Positions 1 to 11,300 of a stretch of 64,000 nucleotides of DNA are shown in pieces. How positions within the stretch are numbered: position 1 is the first letter of the stretch; each line of letters begins with the position of its first letter. A model generated the notes under the pieces. That model was not told where the DNA came from, ran no database searches, and saw only the letters and a list, made by a program, of their open reading frames with translations. The translations under genes and the position numbers were made by a program. Source of the DNA: Neonectria sp. B-13 (taxonomy: Eukaryota > Ascomycota > Sordariomycetes > Hypocreales > Nectriaceae); assembly GCA_002682825.1 (NCBI GenBank), contig NOKP01000003.1, positions 558,001 through 622,000 of the forward strand. Reading direction: 5' to 3'.

Positions 1-289
1 TCGGCCAGATGAGTGTCAAATGTTGAGCCTAGGGCTGTGCCGCATGGGAGACATGCTGAAGGCGTACTATCAAAGAAGTGCGTGCCGCGGACTCCATTTG
101 GGCCATCGGAAAGACGGATGGAGGGGATTGACAGGCGGTCAATAGGGGTGGTGTGCCACCATCCAGTACCTGATGAGGATGGTAAGTTTGTGACGGAAAG
201 ATAATTTCAAGATGAACGTGAGACATACCAGCCGTCAGCGCAATCTTTTCCTCGAGGGTCAACTGCCCGATGAGGGCTTCGACGTCCAT
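1..289 (-). CDS. GH3 beta-glucosidase, N-terminal part (runs off the left edge)
   Basis: Glycoside hydrolase family 3 enzymes remove beta-linked glucose from the ends of glucosides such as cellobiose. Exon 1 (289-229) starts at the only good ATG and encodes [18 protein letters not shown], the classic GH3 opening. A 59-bp intron (228-170, GTATGT...CAG) follows. Exon 2 (169 to beyond 1) continues in frame with TAGTGWWHT, then [18 protein letters not shown], the highly conserved GH3 substrate-pocket stretch, then [12 protein letters not shown]. No signal peptide is visible before the catalytic domain, so this looks like an intracellular fungal GH3. The catalytic nucleophile lies outside the window. 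The gene is divergent from an MFS sugar transporter starting at 1383. Family call is firm; substrate is not known. Confidence 0.93.
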
Positions 290-598
290 TGTGCGGATAA
301 GATGGTGGTGAGTGAGTTAATGGGAGATGGGGATGAGGATGATCAATGAAGCTCGTCGACAACCGATTAAGCAGACTAATGCAAGCCGGGGGGATAAAAA
401 GAGCGAAGACGGATGCGAGAGAGCGCAGCAACAAAGGGTCACGATGGCTCACGAAGGAGATTGAATTGGAGACGAGATTTCAAGCCGCCAACAACATCAT
501 CTTATCCCACTGCCGAAACGGCGTCATGCCAGATCCACATGGTTGACAGGTTGCCAGCCCTTTGCAATCCACTGGAAAGCGTCTGTTCGTCATTTGAC

Positions 599-820
599 GC
601 GGAGAATACGGGACACGGGCGGCGAGATGGTCGCGAATTGACAAGGAAGCGAAGGATGCGATAGTCTCGCATGTTCCGAAGCGGAGAATTGAATCACAAA
701 TGCCCCAGCTAGTAACGGTCTACCACTATCGCGAGGCCTAAGACGAAATCTCCGCCGATAATTCTCCGCCCCGATACCATCTGGTCGCCCTTTCGCGTGG
801 CCCCTGACTCAATTCTCCGC
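599..820. promoter_or_regulatory. Cluster of four GCGGAGAAT motifs
   Basis: The 9-mer GCGGAGAAT occurs at 599-607 (+), 681-689 (+), 761-769 (-) and 812-820 (-). The copies at 681 and 812 share a longer core, GCGGAGAATTGARTCA. The CGG-containing core resembles zinc-cluster (Zn2Cys6) factor half-sites, and the TGAGTCA end of one copy matches a Gcn4-type bZIP site. Role is inferred from repetition and position only. Confidence 0.5.
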
Positions 821-1187
821 CTCGATGCAACATTCAACCCCGAAACCTACGGGTCCCGACAAGGCAAACTTGTTCACGAGGGCACCCCCGCGGCTCCGTG
901 ATGGGGAAATGGAGCTAGAGCTTCTCCACGGGGTAGAAGCCTTGTAGACATTTTCCGCCCTAGTAGGTAATTGTCGGGTGAGGATGTGGCACCGGGAACA
1001 CCACGTTTTGGAGACAGCTGACAAGTCCCAACTTACGACGCCCTGAGCCCTGCCCTGGATGTTAATTGAACAGGGAATGGGAAGGGGACGAAAAAATATT
1101 ACTCCACTCGCCCGGTACAACCATAGTTTGGAGCCTTTCTGGCGGGTCTAGAACGCCCGCTTGCGTGCGAACGGGCTCGAAAATTGT

Positions 1188-1194
1188 TATATAG
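1188..1194 (+). promoter_or_regulatory. TATA box-like element upstream of the sugar transporter
   Basis: TATATAG lies about 190 bp before the transporter ATG at 1383, a normal distance for a fungal gene with a moderate 5' UTR. It is a sequence match only. Confidence 0.4.
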
Positions 1195-1382
1195 ACCGCG
1201 TCACCCCCGGTCTTTGCAACACGAACAACAAGCTCAGAGTCCTTCATCACCACCATCAATCAACAGCTACATCAACAAGAAGCCAATCTTGACGGCTCTG
1301 TTGTAGAATTCTCGAGGTCACTCTCACGTCACGGCGCCGCAATAATTCACACGTCGAGTCCCCAAGCTTTTGTCTCGCCATC

Positions 1383-3097
1383 ATGACCGGCGAGGTTACC
1401 CTGGCGAGCTTGGACGATGGCACGCCCTGGTGGAAGCATAGCTACCTGCGCAAGCTGAACTACATTACGCTCTCTCTGGTGCTCTTCTGTAAGTGACACA
1501 CTCCCCGATAACTCTCCTCGATGTTCCTCCTAGCATCGAAGCATGAACTAACCTCCAATCCCTTCACCAGCCTCTGCAAACGGCTACGATGGCTCTATCA
1601 TGGGAGGTATCCTAGCCCTCCCCGAATGGAACAGATTCATGCACAACCCCTCCGGCGTCTATCTGGGATGGATCACCGCCATCTACTGGCTGGGCAACGG
1701 CGTGGCCTTCCCCGTCGCCGCCTGGGTCTCCAACCGCTACGGCCGTAAGCCCGGCATCTACTTGGGCTACGTCTTCCTCGTCCTAGGCGTGGGCATGCAA
1801 GTGGCCGCCCAGAACGAGAAGACCTTCACTGTATCTCGTCTCTTCATCGGTATCGCCGCTTCGTGGCTGGGCAACGCCTCGCCGCTGCTGATCAACGAGA
1901 TCGCCCACCCCAAGCAGCGCTCCGTCGCCAACGCCCTCTTCATGTGCGGCTGGTACGTCGGCGGCACCCTCTGCGGTTGGGTCACCTTCGGCTGCCGGAA
2001 CATCCCCTCCAGCTGGTGCTGGCGCGTGCCTGTCCTCATCCAGATTGTGCTGCCGATTGTCGCCCTCCCCGGCTTCTTGATGTCCCCGGAGAGCCCCCGA
2101 TGGCTCATCAGCGTCGGCCGCAACGAGGAGGCCGCTGATATCCTTGCTAAATTCCACGCTGGAGGTGACAAGGAGGCCGTTGTTGTGACCTATCAAATGC
2201 GCGAGATCGAGGCAACCATTACCGCTGAGAAGGAGGCGACCGCGAGCGCCTCGTACGCCGAGATGGTCAAGACGCCTGGTAACCGCCACCGCCTCTTCAT
2301 CTCCGTCACGCTAGGAATCTTCGCCCAGTGGGCCGGAAATGGTGTCGTGAGTGATTCCCATTCCTCGAGAGATGCGCTTCAGTAACTAACACCATACAGG
2401 TATCTTACTATCTTCCCCTGGTCCTCAACTCGGTCGGCGTCACGTCGGTCACGAACCAGACCCTCATCTCGGCCTGCCTCAACGTCTGGAACTTATTGTG
2501 GGCCGTTGCTGCTGCTGTCAGTGTCGATAAGCTGGGCCGCCGTTTCCTTTTCCTCACCTCGGCCAGCGTCATGTTGGTGAGCTTCATCATTGTCACCGGC
2601 CTGAGCGGTTCCTTTGCCGAGTCGGGATCGACCAGCGTTGGCTTGGCCGTCATCCCCTTCCTGTTCATCTTCTTTGCCGGTTACGATATTGCAATGTAAG
2701 TCAACCCTGAAAGGAAACCGTCCGAAATCAATACTTACCATTTCCAAGGACTCCCCTGTTGACTGCCTACCCCTGCGAGATCTGGCAGTTCAGCCTCCGA
2801 TCCCGCGGTCTCACCGTCGCCTGGTGCTCCACCGTGGCCGCCATCTTCGTCAACACCTTCGTCAACGCCATTGCTCTCGAGGCCATCCAGTGGAGGTACT
2901 ACATCGTCTTCATCGTCATGCTCACCCTGCTGCTCATCACCGTCTACTTCGGCTACCCCGAGACCCGAGGTCACACTCTGGAGCAGATGGCCGTCGTTTT
3001 CGACGGCGATGATGCCCTTCCGCCCATGGCCAACGAGAAGATGGCTGAGATTGGAGATTCGAAGGAGTTTGATAGCAAGGCGGAGCACAAGGTCTAA
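1383..3097 (+). CDS. MFS sugar transporter (sugar porter family)
   Basis: A 508-residue, 12-TM major facilitator of the fungal sugar porter family, expected in the plasma membrane as a proton-coupled sugar importer. Exons are 1383-1488, 1571-2346, 2400-2695 and 2749-3097; introns start GTAAGT, GTGAGT and GTAAGT. Hallmarks: NRYGRKPG in the TM2-TM3 loop (residues 90-97), PESPRWL before the central loop (208-214), GNGVVSYYLP after intron 2, DKLGRRFLF in loop 8-9 and a PETRGHTLEQM motif near the C terminus. Exon 1 gives a short cytoplasmic N terminus rich in charged residues. It is divergent from a GH3 beta-glucosidase, which suggests glucoside or disaccharide use. The sequence resembles the lactose/cellodextrin-permease-like branch, but substrate cannot be read from it. 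Confidence 0.93.
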
Positions 3098-4605
3098 GAG
3101 AAGTTTGGAGAGTATCAGCCTTCGGGTTTGGATGGAATCATATACCAGATGAAGAAAACATCAAAAGTAATATCGTGAGAGGGACAATCTACCCTATAGA
3201 TCTCATTGAATCAATATCAAAGTTTGAGACAACTCTGTCTTTGTGGGCGATTCGAACAGAATAATGTGACATTTTTCGAATTTGGGGGAAGCTAACGAAG
3301 ACGCTATGGAACTAGATGCCTTATACTAATCGACTTGAATTAGTCGGATCCACAAATTATGCCCCATCGAAGGCTTGAAGAGGGTAATAGCTTGGCATAT
3401 TAATTTCTCTCTAGGTCAAGACAGTCGTACAACTCCATTTGAAACTCTTAAACTCCTTCGTCTGCCTTCTCATTGCGTTCTTTTGACTCCTCGTCCTCGT
3501 CATCAAATTCCTCATATCCTCCACGGAAAATCTTACACATTTAGTCATGTTCATCATACGCTGCTACACAATGCACACGAGATAGGCCCAAGATGGGAAG
3601 CTTGATGCCATGTTTAAACATGGCATAAGCTTACAGGGCTCTGATTTCACCAGTTACTTTACGCAAGACAACCGAAATAGATGAGGACTTTGGAAGATTC
3701 ATGTATTTGGGAATACTTGTAATTGAGCCCGTCTTTACGTGTGCCTTGGGCCAAGGCTGTCTGGATCGCCGCTAGAGCCTAGTGGGAAAAACAAATAAAG
3801 AAGCAGATAATCCAGCGTGACAATGAGACGAGGACTTGGGAGAAAACAACCAGAGAAGTGCACATACTTCAACCAACACTAACACCTGATGAGTGTCACG
3901 AATTTCCGAGCTAAGGTGAGCACATAGAACACACCATGACTGACTTGACTCGGGCAGTTGCGCAACGCAACAGCTCGTCCCCTACTATAGCTCCCCATCC
4001 GCGCAGTCTCTTAGTCCTCTATGTAGGTCCATGTGTCTTGAAGCGCTTGTAGCGCACTGCTCATAGAGACATCATTCTACCCCCTTGTGCCTAAGTATTC
4101 AGGGATAATTATTGACTGACCAATTGAGGCATTCACCAAGGAAAGTATTGACAGCTATTTACTGTAGAGTCATAAAGAGCCTTGTTCCGTCAAGCGCTCA
4201 TATTGTAACATCACTACTTAGCGCCGGCAAACCGCATTCGGATCATTAAATCATCGTGGGTTCGGACTACTCAAGCAATTCCTTAACTAGTTACTGCAAA
4301 GCGGGTCATTTAGAAGGAAACATATCATAATTGGAGCATGGCTGTGTTCCGGGCAGCCAGAGTTGGGTGCCTGGTCGAGCTGAACCAGCTACACAAACTT
4401 ACTTAGCTGCTCTCATATATGAACGTGGGATAGACTAATATGGGTAACTCTTTCAATGATGGCTTTATGTAGGCAGATATATGCTATTTGTGCGAGGAAC
4501 GACAAATGATATGACACGTAATTATACCAGCAGTTGAATTGGTGCTAAAAGTAACCACCTCAGCTTCGTCAACAAGTCCCAACATGAACACTAAGACACC
4601 TGGCT
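3098..4605. other. AT-richer convergent intergenic region
   Basis: 1.5 kb between the 3' ends of the transporter and the GTPase gene. No coding region, tRNA or recognisable transposon is seen. The one structured element is a near-perfect 35-bp palindrome at 3598-3632. Confidence 0.6.
3598..3632. repeat. Near-perfect 35-bp palindrome
   Basis: A perfect 22-bp palindrome centred on TTTAAA (3605-3626) is flanked on both sides by AAGCTT, with one extra G on the left. As RNA it would form a long stem with almost no loop. It lies between two convergent genes, about 500 bp after the transporter stop codon. Confidence 0.75.
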
Positions 4606-6892
4606 TTACTTGGAAGCCATCTGGGAAACCACACTGGAAAGTGAGCGTCGATCAGGAGGCATAAACACCTCCTTTGCCTCAGTGCTCCACCAAAGCTCAG
4701 GCGAGTAGTACAATAAAGGCAGATCTTCATAAGCCAAGTGCGGGCTCTTTGTGACGAACTCTTCAAAGGTCAAGGGCCCATCCGCGTTGACCATTGAGAT
4801 CTGGGCCTGCTGAACCCAAAATACACTCTGAGTCGACCCCAGGACCTCGGAAAGAGCCAGAGACGTACTGGCTGCCACCATCCCCGAAGGCCCTCTTTTC
4901 TCGGTCTCGGTTGACAAAGATGGTGTGGTTGATAGCTGACGGTGTAGGTACTGAAGAAGGCTCGCATGGATTCCGACGTTTAAGCTCTTCTCAGGCATTA
5001 AGTTCGCTTCGTCAATCACGATAGCAGCAGAAAAGTCGAGTTCTTCGCGCGGAGGCAGCTCGGCTGGTGCAGTGAACCGATGCGTGATGGCATTTGCCAT
5101 GCGCAGACGAGCAAGGTCCACTTTCGCCTTAGTAGGGCTTGCGAATACGTTTGGAAGAGCCTTTAGGTCAGGATTGACGAAACTCATACGCGCAGAAATG
5201 GATTCCCATGCCGACGGGGTGTAGTACCGTCTCCATTCCGCTCCGTTTATGTCAAAGAGCGTCTGGAATGCCTCGAATGTGAGCATTGTCACTGGTCCAT
5301 CGAAGGCCGGCGGTGAAGAGGACTGCCCTGAGGTGGGAATTTCTAGCGACTTCAGCGAGGCGTGTATCAGCTGAATCCAAAAGTACGCCTGGGTCTCTGA
5401 ATATGGCGGTATCGAAGGATCTGTGGCTCGAAGGCGCATTGTAGATGATTGCAGCGCTGCCAGTGCTTGCTTCACAACACCTCCACGTCGAAGATTCGAA
5501 GAAAGCGTCTTTTGCACCACGGAAAACGCAAAGCGCGGGAGTCTGTAGTGATCCACCGCAGAGGCGGGTGCACTGGGTGTTGAACTTGGTTTCCCTCTCT
5601 GGAAAGATGGCAAAGGTTGGAGGTCGGGAAGGTGCCAATTATCTCGAGCTCCTGGGCTGAACATCAAGTCTTTGGAGTAATACGTTTTCCAGAGACTGGA
5701 GTTAATTAGAGACGGTGTGAAAAGTAGAATCTTATAGAAGTCGGCTGGTGTGGGAAACTCTTCGAGCCTGTTCTCCATCCGATATGCTACCGCCGCAAGC
5801 TGCAGCTGATAGAGCCAGAATATTGTCATTGTCCTGTGAAAACATTAGTCCGCTGTGTCCTCATTGGAGACCTTAATGCGACCTACCGGTGCGCAGTATT
5901 GCGAAACCTCTCTGGGTTCTGTAGTCTCAGCTGCGTGAGACGGGACAAGAAGAGAGTGGCGCAATCGAGGAGGGTGGACCCTCGAGATAGTCCTTCGAAC
6001 ATGACAAAGTAACCCGCTCTGAGATGAGCGTAATGGTCCCAAGAGTCAAGGTTGCCATGTATAAAGTCTTCCCAGAATTGGTCGGGCTCTGCACTCTCCG
6101 CGTTGGCCTTTTTAATCCGCTCAGCTAGCTCCTGCTCGCTGGGACCTTGCTCCAGCTCTTTGACCTGTGCCTTTGTGGTGTCCTGCGCGGGCTTTGGCAT
6201 CTGTCGAAGCGTCTGTCTGATCTCCTTCATGACAGAGTCAAGTTGAGTCCCGGTTGCAGCGCTTAGACCAGGAGTGTCCATGATCTTGATGCAGTGCTTG
6301 TCTTGGTACGGGCTCAGCTCCGACTCAAAGCGGTTCCGCAAGCCGTTGACGATGGAATCTCGCTCCGATGGAGGGAGGAGATCTTGCTTGTTGAACAAGA
6401 TCCACATGTAGCGGCATCCAAACTCGGACATCCATTGTGCGGCGTCGTGCAATTGCTCGATAGAATAGTCCAATCTCTGGGGATCAGTATCAGTGCAGTC
6501 GTGAAGAAACACGAGGAATCGATCCTTGTGGAAGTAATGCCGGATTTGAGATCTCATCTTGTCGCAACCTGTTGCAGCAATTAACACGCTGTTAAGTGCT
6601 GTCATAACTCCCAAGGACAGGGAGGACATCGTCACGTACCTCCGACATCCCATAGAGTAATAGTCCCCCCATCCGAATATTCGAGGCTTTCGACATTCAT
6701 GCCAATCGTTGGAATCGCAATTACCAATTCCCCAAGCTTCAACTGATAGAGAAACGTCGTTTTCCCAGCGGCATCACTTCCGAGGAGCAAACCGCTGTGT
6801 TCAGGGCCATTGCCCAACAACCAGCGACCGATACCTATTTCAATTAGCGATGGATGCGCGTCAAAGGGTGGAAACAGCATGAGCTCACGCAT
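4606..6892 (-). CDS. ARF-like GTPase fused to three tandem unknown repeats
   Basis: A 720-residue protein. Exons are 6892-6640, 6568-5887 and 5833-4606; introns are 71 bp (GTACGT) and 53 bp (GTAGGT). Residues 30-230 form an ARF/SAR-type P-loop GTPase: P-loop GSDAAGKT (38-45), switch I PTIGMN (61-66), WDVGGCD (81-87) and NKQD (144-147). The ARF catalytic Gln after DVGG is Cys86 here, and there is no Gly2 for myristoylation, so hydrolysis and membrane anchoring should differ from true ARFs. Residues 261-695 hold three related units, each with an early DHY-like or helical block, an FWxQ-type helix and a YYSP-type block. I recognise no named domain in them. Start: the ATG at 6892 is chosen because the open frame upstream begins without an ATG and adding an upstream exon breaks frame. 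Function unknown; a regulatory GTPase or pseudo-GTPase scaffold is inference. Confidence 0.85.
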
Positions 6893-7521
6893 TCCGTTTC
6901 TTCTTGCCGAGTAGAAGGCTTGGTTGAGAGGAAATTGTGCCGGTGTAAGAAGAAAGGAACGTAGTGGATATATATTGAAGTTGCTGCCTCTGAGAAGTGG
7001 GGGAGCTGAATATGTAGCCTCAGCCTTCGCCTGCCTAGCTTGAGGTGAAGCCACCTAAAGAAGAAGCTGATGCTGGTCGAGGAGCTAGCTACTAAGGATC
7101 ACGTACCCCGAGAATACGGAATCATAGTAATTCGTAAGTGCTTCATTGGTGTCTAGCTAGTCTGGGGGGCTGTGAACTCCAATTCTGCCTGGCTATTTTT
7201 GGCTTATCGCATCTGTACTCAATCATGGTTGGAACCACTGGAGAAACCCGTGCGGACGACCCTGGACAGTACAAATATTCTTACATATCACGCGCGTATC
7301 AAGAGAACACCTAGCGCCATGTCATATATTTTCTACCCAGTTCCAGGCCAAGTGCATGGACACTGCCTTTTCTGGTTCGTGTCGCGTCTTGCTGAAACTA
7401 CCCTCGGATTAAGATCAATCCCGGACCTCAAAGACTCCTAGCCCAATATGCCTTTCTACAGACCAAGCAAGAGCGCAGAATACCATAGCTTCCCCGCGCA
7501 ACGATTCGTAGCATCTGTGGC
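6893..7521. promoter_or_regulatory. Promoter region of the GTPase-repeat gene
   Basis: About 0.6 kb between the GTPase start (6892, minus) and the 3' end of the next minus gene. Nothing beyond a likely promoter and 5' UTR is seen. An acceptor-like TTTAG near 7055 (minus) may end a 5' UTR intron, but adding the ATG near 7125 puts the reading frame out. Confidence 0.4.
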
Positions 7522-8334
7522 TTAGTCCAGAGTTCCAGCCAGAGCAACGGCACTGAACCTCAGATCCGCGCCCTCTCTCTCGAGGAACTTAAGCACACCG
7601 AGGCTCAAGCCCTTAGCACTTAGCACATCCTCGTCCTTATTCAGGTCCCCCCTCCTGATAGGCCCCTGGCGACGGCCATCCAGCTCCCAGAGACCACCGT
7701 CGCTCCCCTTCGCAAAGGTGACGTAGTGTAGATCGATGTCGTCCTCGGCGGCGGGTGCAGGAGTGTCGCCCTCGGAGGCAGCTTCCTTGTGGGCAGTGGC
7801 GAGCTCAGGGCAGTCTTCGAGGACCTGGGACCGTTCGCGGCCGGCAAGGGGTGTACTCTTCTTGATGATATCGTCAAGCGTGGATCCTTCCTCTGCACCG
7901 TTGGTTAGCTTCTCAAAACATAGGCCATTGTTCCGGGCGGGGTCTACTGTACTGATAAAATTCCTCGCAGGGCCGTTGGTGACGGCGTGCAACAGTCCCA
8001 TGAGGCCACATGCGTTGCGGATGGTCTGGCGCCACCAGAGAACGGGCTCGCCTTCGCCTTTACGGTTGTATTCTTCGGTTAAGCTATCCTCGGCCATGCG
8101 GTGGCTCTCGTATGTAGCGCTGACGGGGAAGACGAGCAGCAGGGCGAGGGCGGGGCGGGGGATGAAGGCCAGCAGGTCGGGGTCGGTGAGGGAGTAGACA
8201 TCGTGGAGCTGGAGGGCTTCGCTAACGCCGAGCTTGTGGATGAGGCTGGTCATGAGCTGCGGGTTTGCTTCGAGCGGGATGAAGGCGGGACGCCCCTCAT
8301 CCTTGGGGACGTTTGGGTTCGTTAATGTCGACAT
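7522..8334 (-). CDS. Ubiquitin C-terminal hydrolase, UCH (C12) family
   Basis: A 270-residue single-exon thiol protease that releases ubiquitin from small adducts and recycles it in the cytosol or nucleus. The peptidase C12 catalytic set is complete: Gln103 and Cys109 in QTIRNACGLM, His203 in DLHYVTFAKG and Asp219 in LWELDGRRQGP. The N terminus (IPLEANPQLMTSLIHKLGV) matches the substrate-binding start of UCHL3/Yuh1-like enzymes, and YNRKG is present before the active site. The crossover loop (about residues 150-200) is long and acidic. Length is slightly above the 230-residue family norm because of this loop. Start ATG at 8334 gives the family's usual N terminus. Closest named relatives by motif are yeast Yuh1 and human UCHL3; the call is firm at family level. 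Confidence 0.95.
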   Translation of the reverse strand: MSTLTNPNVPKDEGRPAFIPLEANPQLMTSLIHKLGVSEALQLHDVYSLTDPDLLAFIPRPALALLLVFPVSATYESHRMAEDSLTEEYNRKGEGEPVLWWRQTIRNACGLMGLLHAVTNGPARNFISTVDPARNNGLCFEKLTNGAEEGSTLDDIIKKSTPLAGRERSQVLEDCPELATAHKEAASEGDTPAPAAEDDIDLHYVTFAKGSDGGLWELDGRRQGPIRRGDLNKDEDVLSAKGLSLGVLKFLEREGADLRFSAVALAGTLD

Positions 8335-11300
8335 GGCGGGTTGGTGGAGATGGAAATCGCGTAATGGACAAAGGGGAGAAAAAGGGGAGAGTCTTTGTCA
8401 GAACAGATTTGTTTGGAGTTGTCGAGCTGCGTGGCGATTGGAGTTGGAGAGATGTTTGGTGGTGGGGTGGTCTGGGCCCCGCGCCCTTCGGTCGAAGTGT
8501 ACTATGACGTTGCAGCCTTGCAGCCTGCAGTTCCAGTACCTTACCCCAGATGACATCAGAACTCAACTGCCGGCTTGATAATGCGCCAGTCTCTACCGCG
8601 ACGATGCGTTCTTAAGTGAAGCCAAAAGCAATCATCGCCCTTTTGTCAAATTGTTTGCTGAACTACCTTAGAGAGAATTACCAGTGTGAGACATGGCTTG
8701 AACCACAAATGAAAGGACTCAACAGGACCATTTCCCCTCCAAACAGAGCTTCAGCTCGGCCGCAATGCATCGCCTGGTTCGTTGGCTCGTTCGGAACCTT
8801 GGCCGATCGCTGATCCAATGTCGACTGCCCCAGTAATGGAGCTATCCCTGCCGTTGATGATCGTCATAACAGCTTCATCATCGAGCTTATTCTTGTCGTC
8901 CATGCAAACTGGGCTTGCGATCTTGACGCCACCAATTAGATATCTCTAATGCGTCCAGCCTGCTGCCCTCAACTTTACCTGGTAAACTGGTAGATGTAGT
9001 TCTGGACCTAGCAGCGGGGCTAGACTGTCTGCGGAACACGGCATCGATCTTGGCTGGAGCAATCCATCCGGGGTCGGTCTCTGGGCGCCATTTTCCCGAG
9101 GAATCCTATGTCTGGGTCGTGGGTTGAGTAACAATGGAGTCGTTTGTGTCGGGTCTTTTCCCGTTCGCGTGCCGGGAATCGTCGTGAACGTCATGAGGAC
9201 TTCGAGACAAGGGCTCGGCCATCGATTGTTGGTTGGATATGGGGTAATAGAGGATGAAGCCCTTGGGCTCCTGGCTGGGAGAAGTCATGACGCGTACGAT
9301 CGGAAGGCAAACAAATAAGCAGGTAAAGATTCTTGATTGCAAGTTAGGTTGATCGGTTGAGGGGAGTAGGTTTGCTGAAGCAGCGCCACGAATTACCCGT
9401 CTCGCAGCTGTTCACAGCTTGATCTGATGCTTCCTGAGGCAGAGCTGCGCCCTTTCCTAATTCGGACTGGGAATACCTCCTCTCCGTCTCCATTGATGGC
9501 ACCTGCCTTTCACGATTGCTTGGTTTTTGGATCGCCCAAGAACCCGCACGTGCCTATGGGTGGTCCTAGTTGATCTGCTTTTCATCTCAACTCTCACTCA
9601 TCTCATCTGCATCGGCATCCGCATCATATCGCACGTGGGAACCACCGGAATCGTATAATGGGAGTGGATAAATCTAAGGCTTCCGCCCCTGATCGCCGTC
9701 CAATCTATCTGTGTCCATCCCCGTCTTACCGTCTATCCGTTCTCGAGCGCCAACTCACTGGGCGGATGCTACTTACGGAACGCCTAGACCACAATCAGAC
9801 CGACCACCAGCGACTTGCGAACGGCGACGGCGCGCCGCATTCCCTAGCAATTGACCCGCGAGATGAGATGCTGACACGGTACGACGCAAAGGTTCGGCTA
9901 CCAAGGCTTGACTGGAATTGGTTCGGGCCGGATGCATTGCCACTACTCTGTTCCTCAGCCAAGACCGGATGAGTATCAGCATGACTCGGATGGATGTCTT
10001 GCAGCTGTCGTCGCCCGGTTGTCTCGGGTGGTATCGTCTGCTGGCCTAACTGGCTAGGGAGCTGGCGCGCCGCTCGCTAAACGAATTCGGTAGGGTTCCA
10101 GTCGTTTGTTCGCCAACAGCATGTCTGGATCCTGTTTGACGCTGTGCCAAGTACAACCCAGTAGCGGCCAGGCACACCGTACGACCGCAACCGCGATGTC
10201 TGAGAGCCAAGCACCCCCAGGACGTCCACGACGCCGCCCAAGACGACCTTGACGGACCCGGAATGGTGGCACCGATCTTAATTTTGGTGGCCACGTTCAG
10301 ACTTCCGGCACTGATTGGGCCATCTCCTTGTCTTCCACGTGGAGTCCAGACATGACTCGTCGCCGGGGTTCGTCTCACAGGCACAAGTCTGACCAGAACT
10401 GGGCACAGTGTCAGGTGGCCCCAGCAACAACCCAGGGCCTCGAATTCCAGGGAGAGAGCACTCGCTTATTAACACATAACGCACTGTGGTAGTGATCGTT
10501 GAGCTAAAGTGGTTTCCCTCGACCAGTGGAGGTGGCTCCTCATCTCTTGTTGGCTTGCTTTGGCCGCCAAACTAGCAGTGAACTGCGAGTGCCAGCGGAC
10601 GCCAACGACGTCGGTACTTCATGCTGCGTATCAAACCCAGCTGCTAGTCTCGTCTCTAAGACCGAGCCCAACTTCTAGTGCAGCGCAAGGTTCTGTCACT
10701 CAAATAGTCCGTCGAGGTAAGCCCCTTGTCCCTGCATCAGCTTGGTTACATGGCCCGAGGCTTGGGTCCTGAGATCCAAGTCAACACCCCCGTCACCGTC
10801 TTGCTGCGAGTCAAACGCCATCCGACCTGGGCCTGGGATTTGATCGGCCACTCTCCCGCTTGCTCCCCCTGTCATTCCCACAGCTGGCCCCCTTCCCCTG
10901 CGCAACCGACGGAGAGTTCTGCGGGCCAGTCCAAAGCGGGAGAGTTACCTGCGAACGAGTCACCTGCGAGTTGCGGCCGAGGACGAAGAGGGGCTACGGA
11001 GGGTACCTATCCTGTCAATCATGGGGTTCAAGTGGCGCTTGGGAATGGTCCATGGCGTTTGCGTCACCAGCAAACCACACAAAGACGCCAAGGCCGATCC
11101 AGATCCAGACTCAGACATCGACGCAAAGCAAGCTCTTCTCGTTTCATCCCAAACGCAGTCGCAGTACTTCGTACGAGCGCAGTGAGGACACCTCGTTCAC
11201 CTTCGCAGGGTCTCCCTTTATTGGCCCCTCGCCCCCTCTGGCTCGTGAACGCTACTGCATCTCATCCTTGACTCCTATTGCTCCTTGTGGACCCAAACCC

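Larger units (their letters stand above)
290..1382. promoter_or_regulatory. Shared divergent promoter, beta-glucosidase / sugar transporter
   Basis: No coding region is supported here. The 1.1 kb separates the two divergent start codons (289 minus, 1383 plus). It holds four exact copies of GCGGAGAAT in both orientations (599-820), a CreA-like CCGGGG at 386-391 and a TATATAG at 1188-1194, about 190 bp before the transporter ATG. Open frames inside it show no family resemblance. Confidence 0.6.

Noticed and set aside
10726..11271. Open frame of 181 codons upstream of the disordered-protein gene
   Set aside because: No family pattern, low-complexity Ser/Pro/Arg translation, and overlapping open frames; more likely a leader or promoter.
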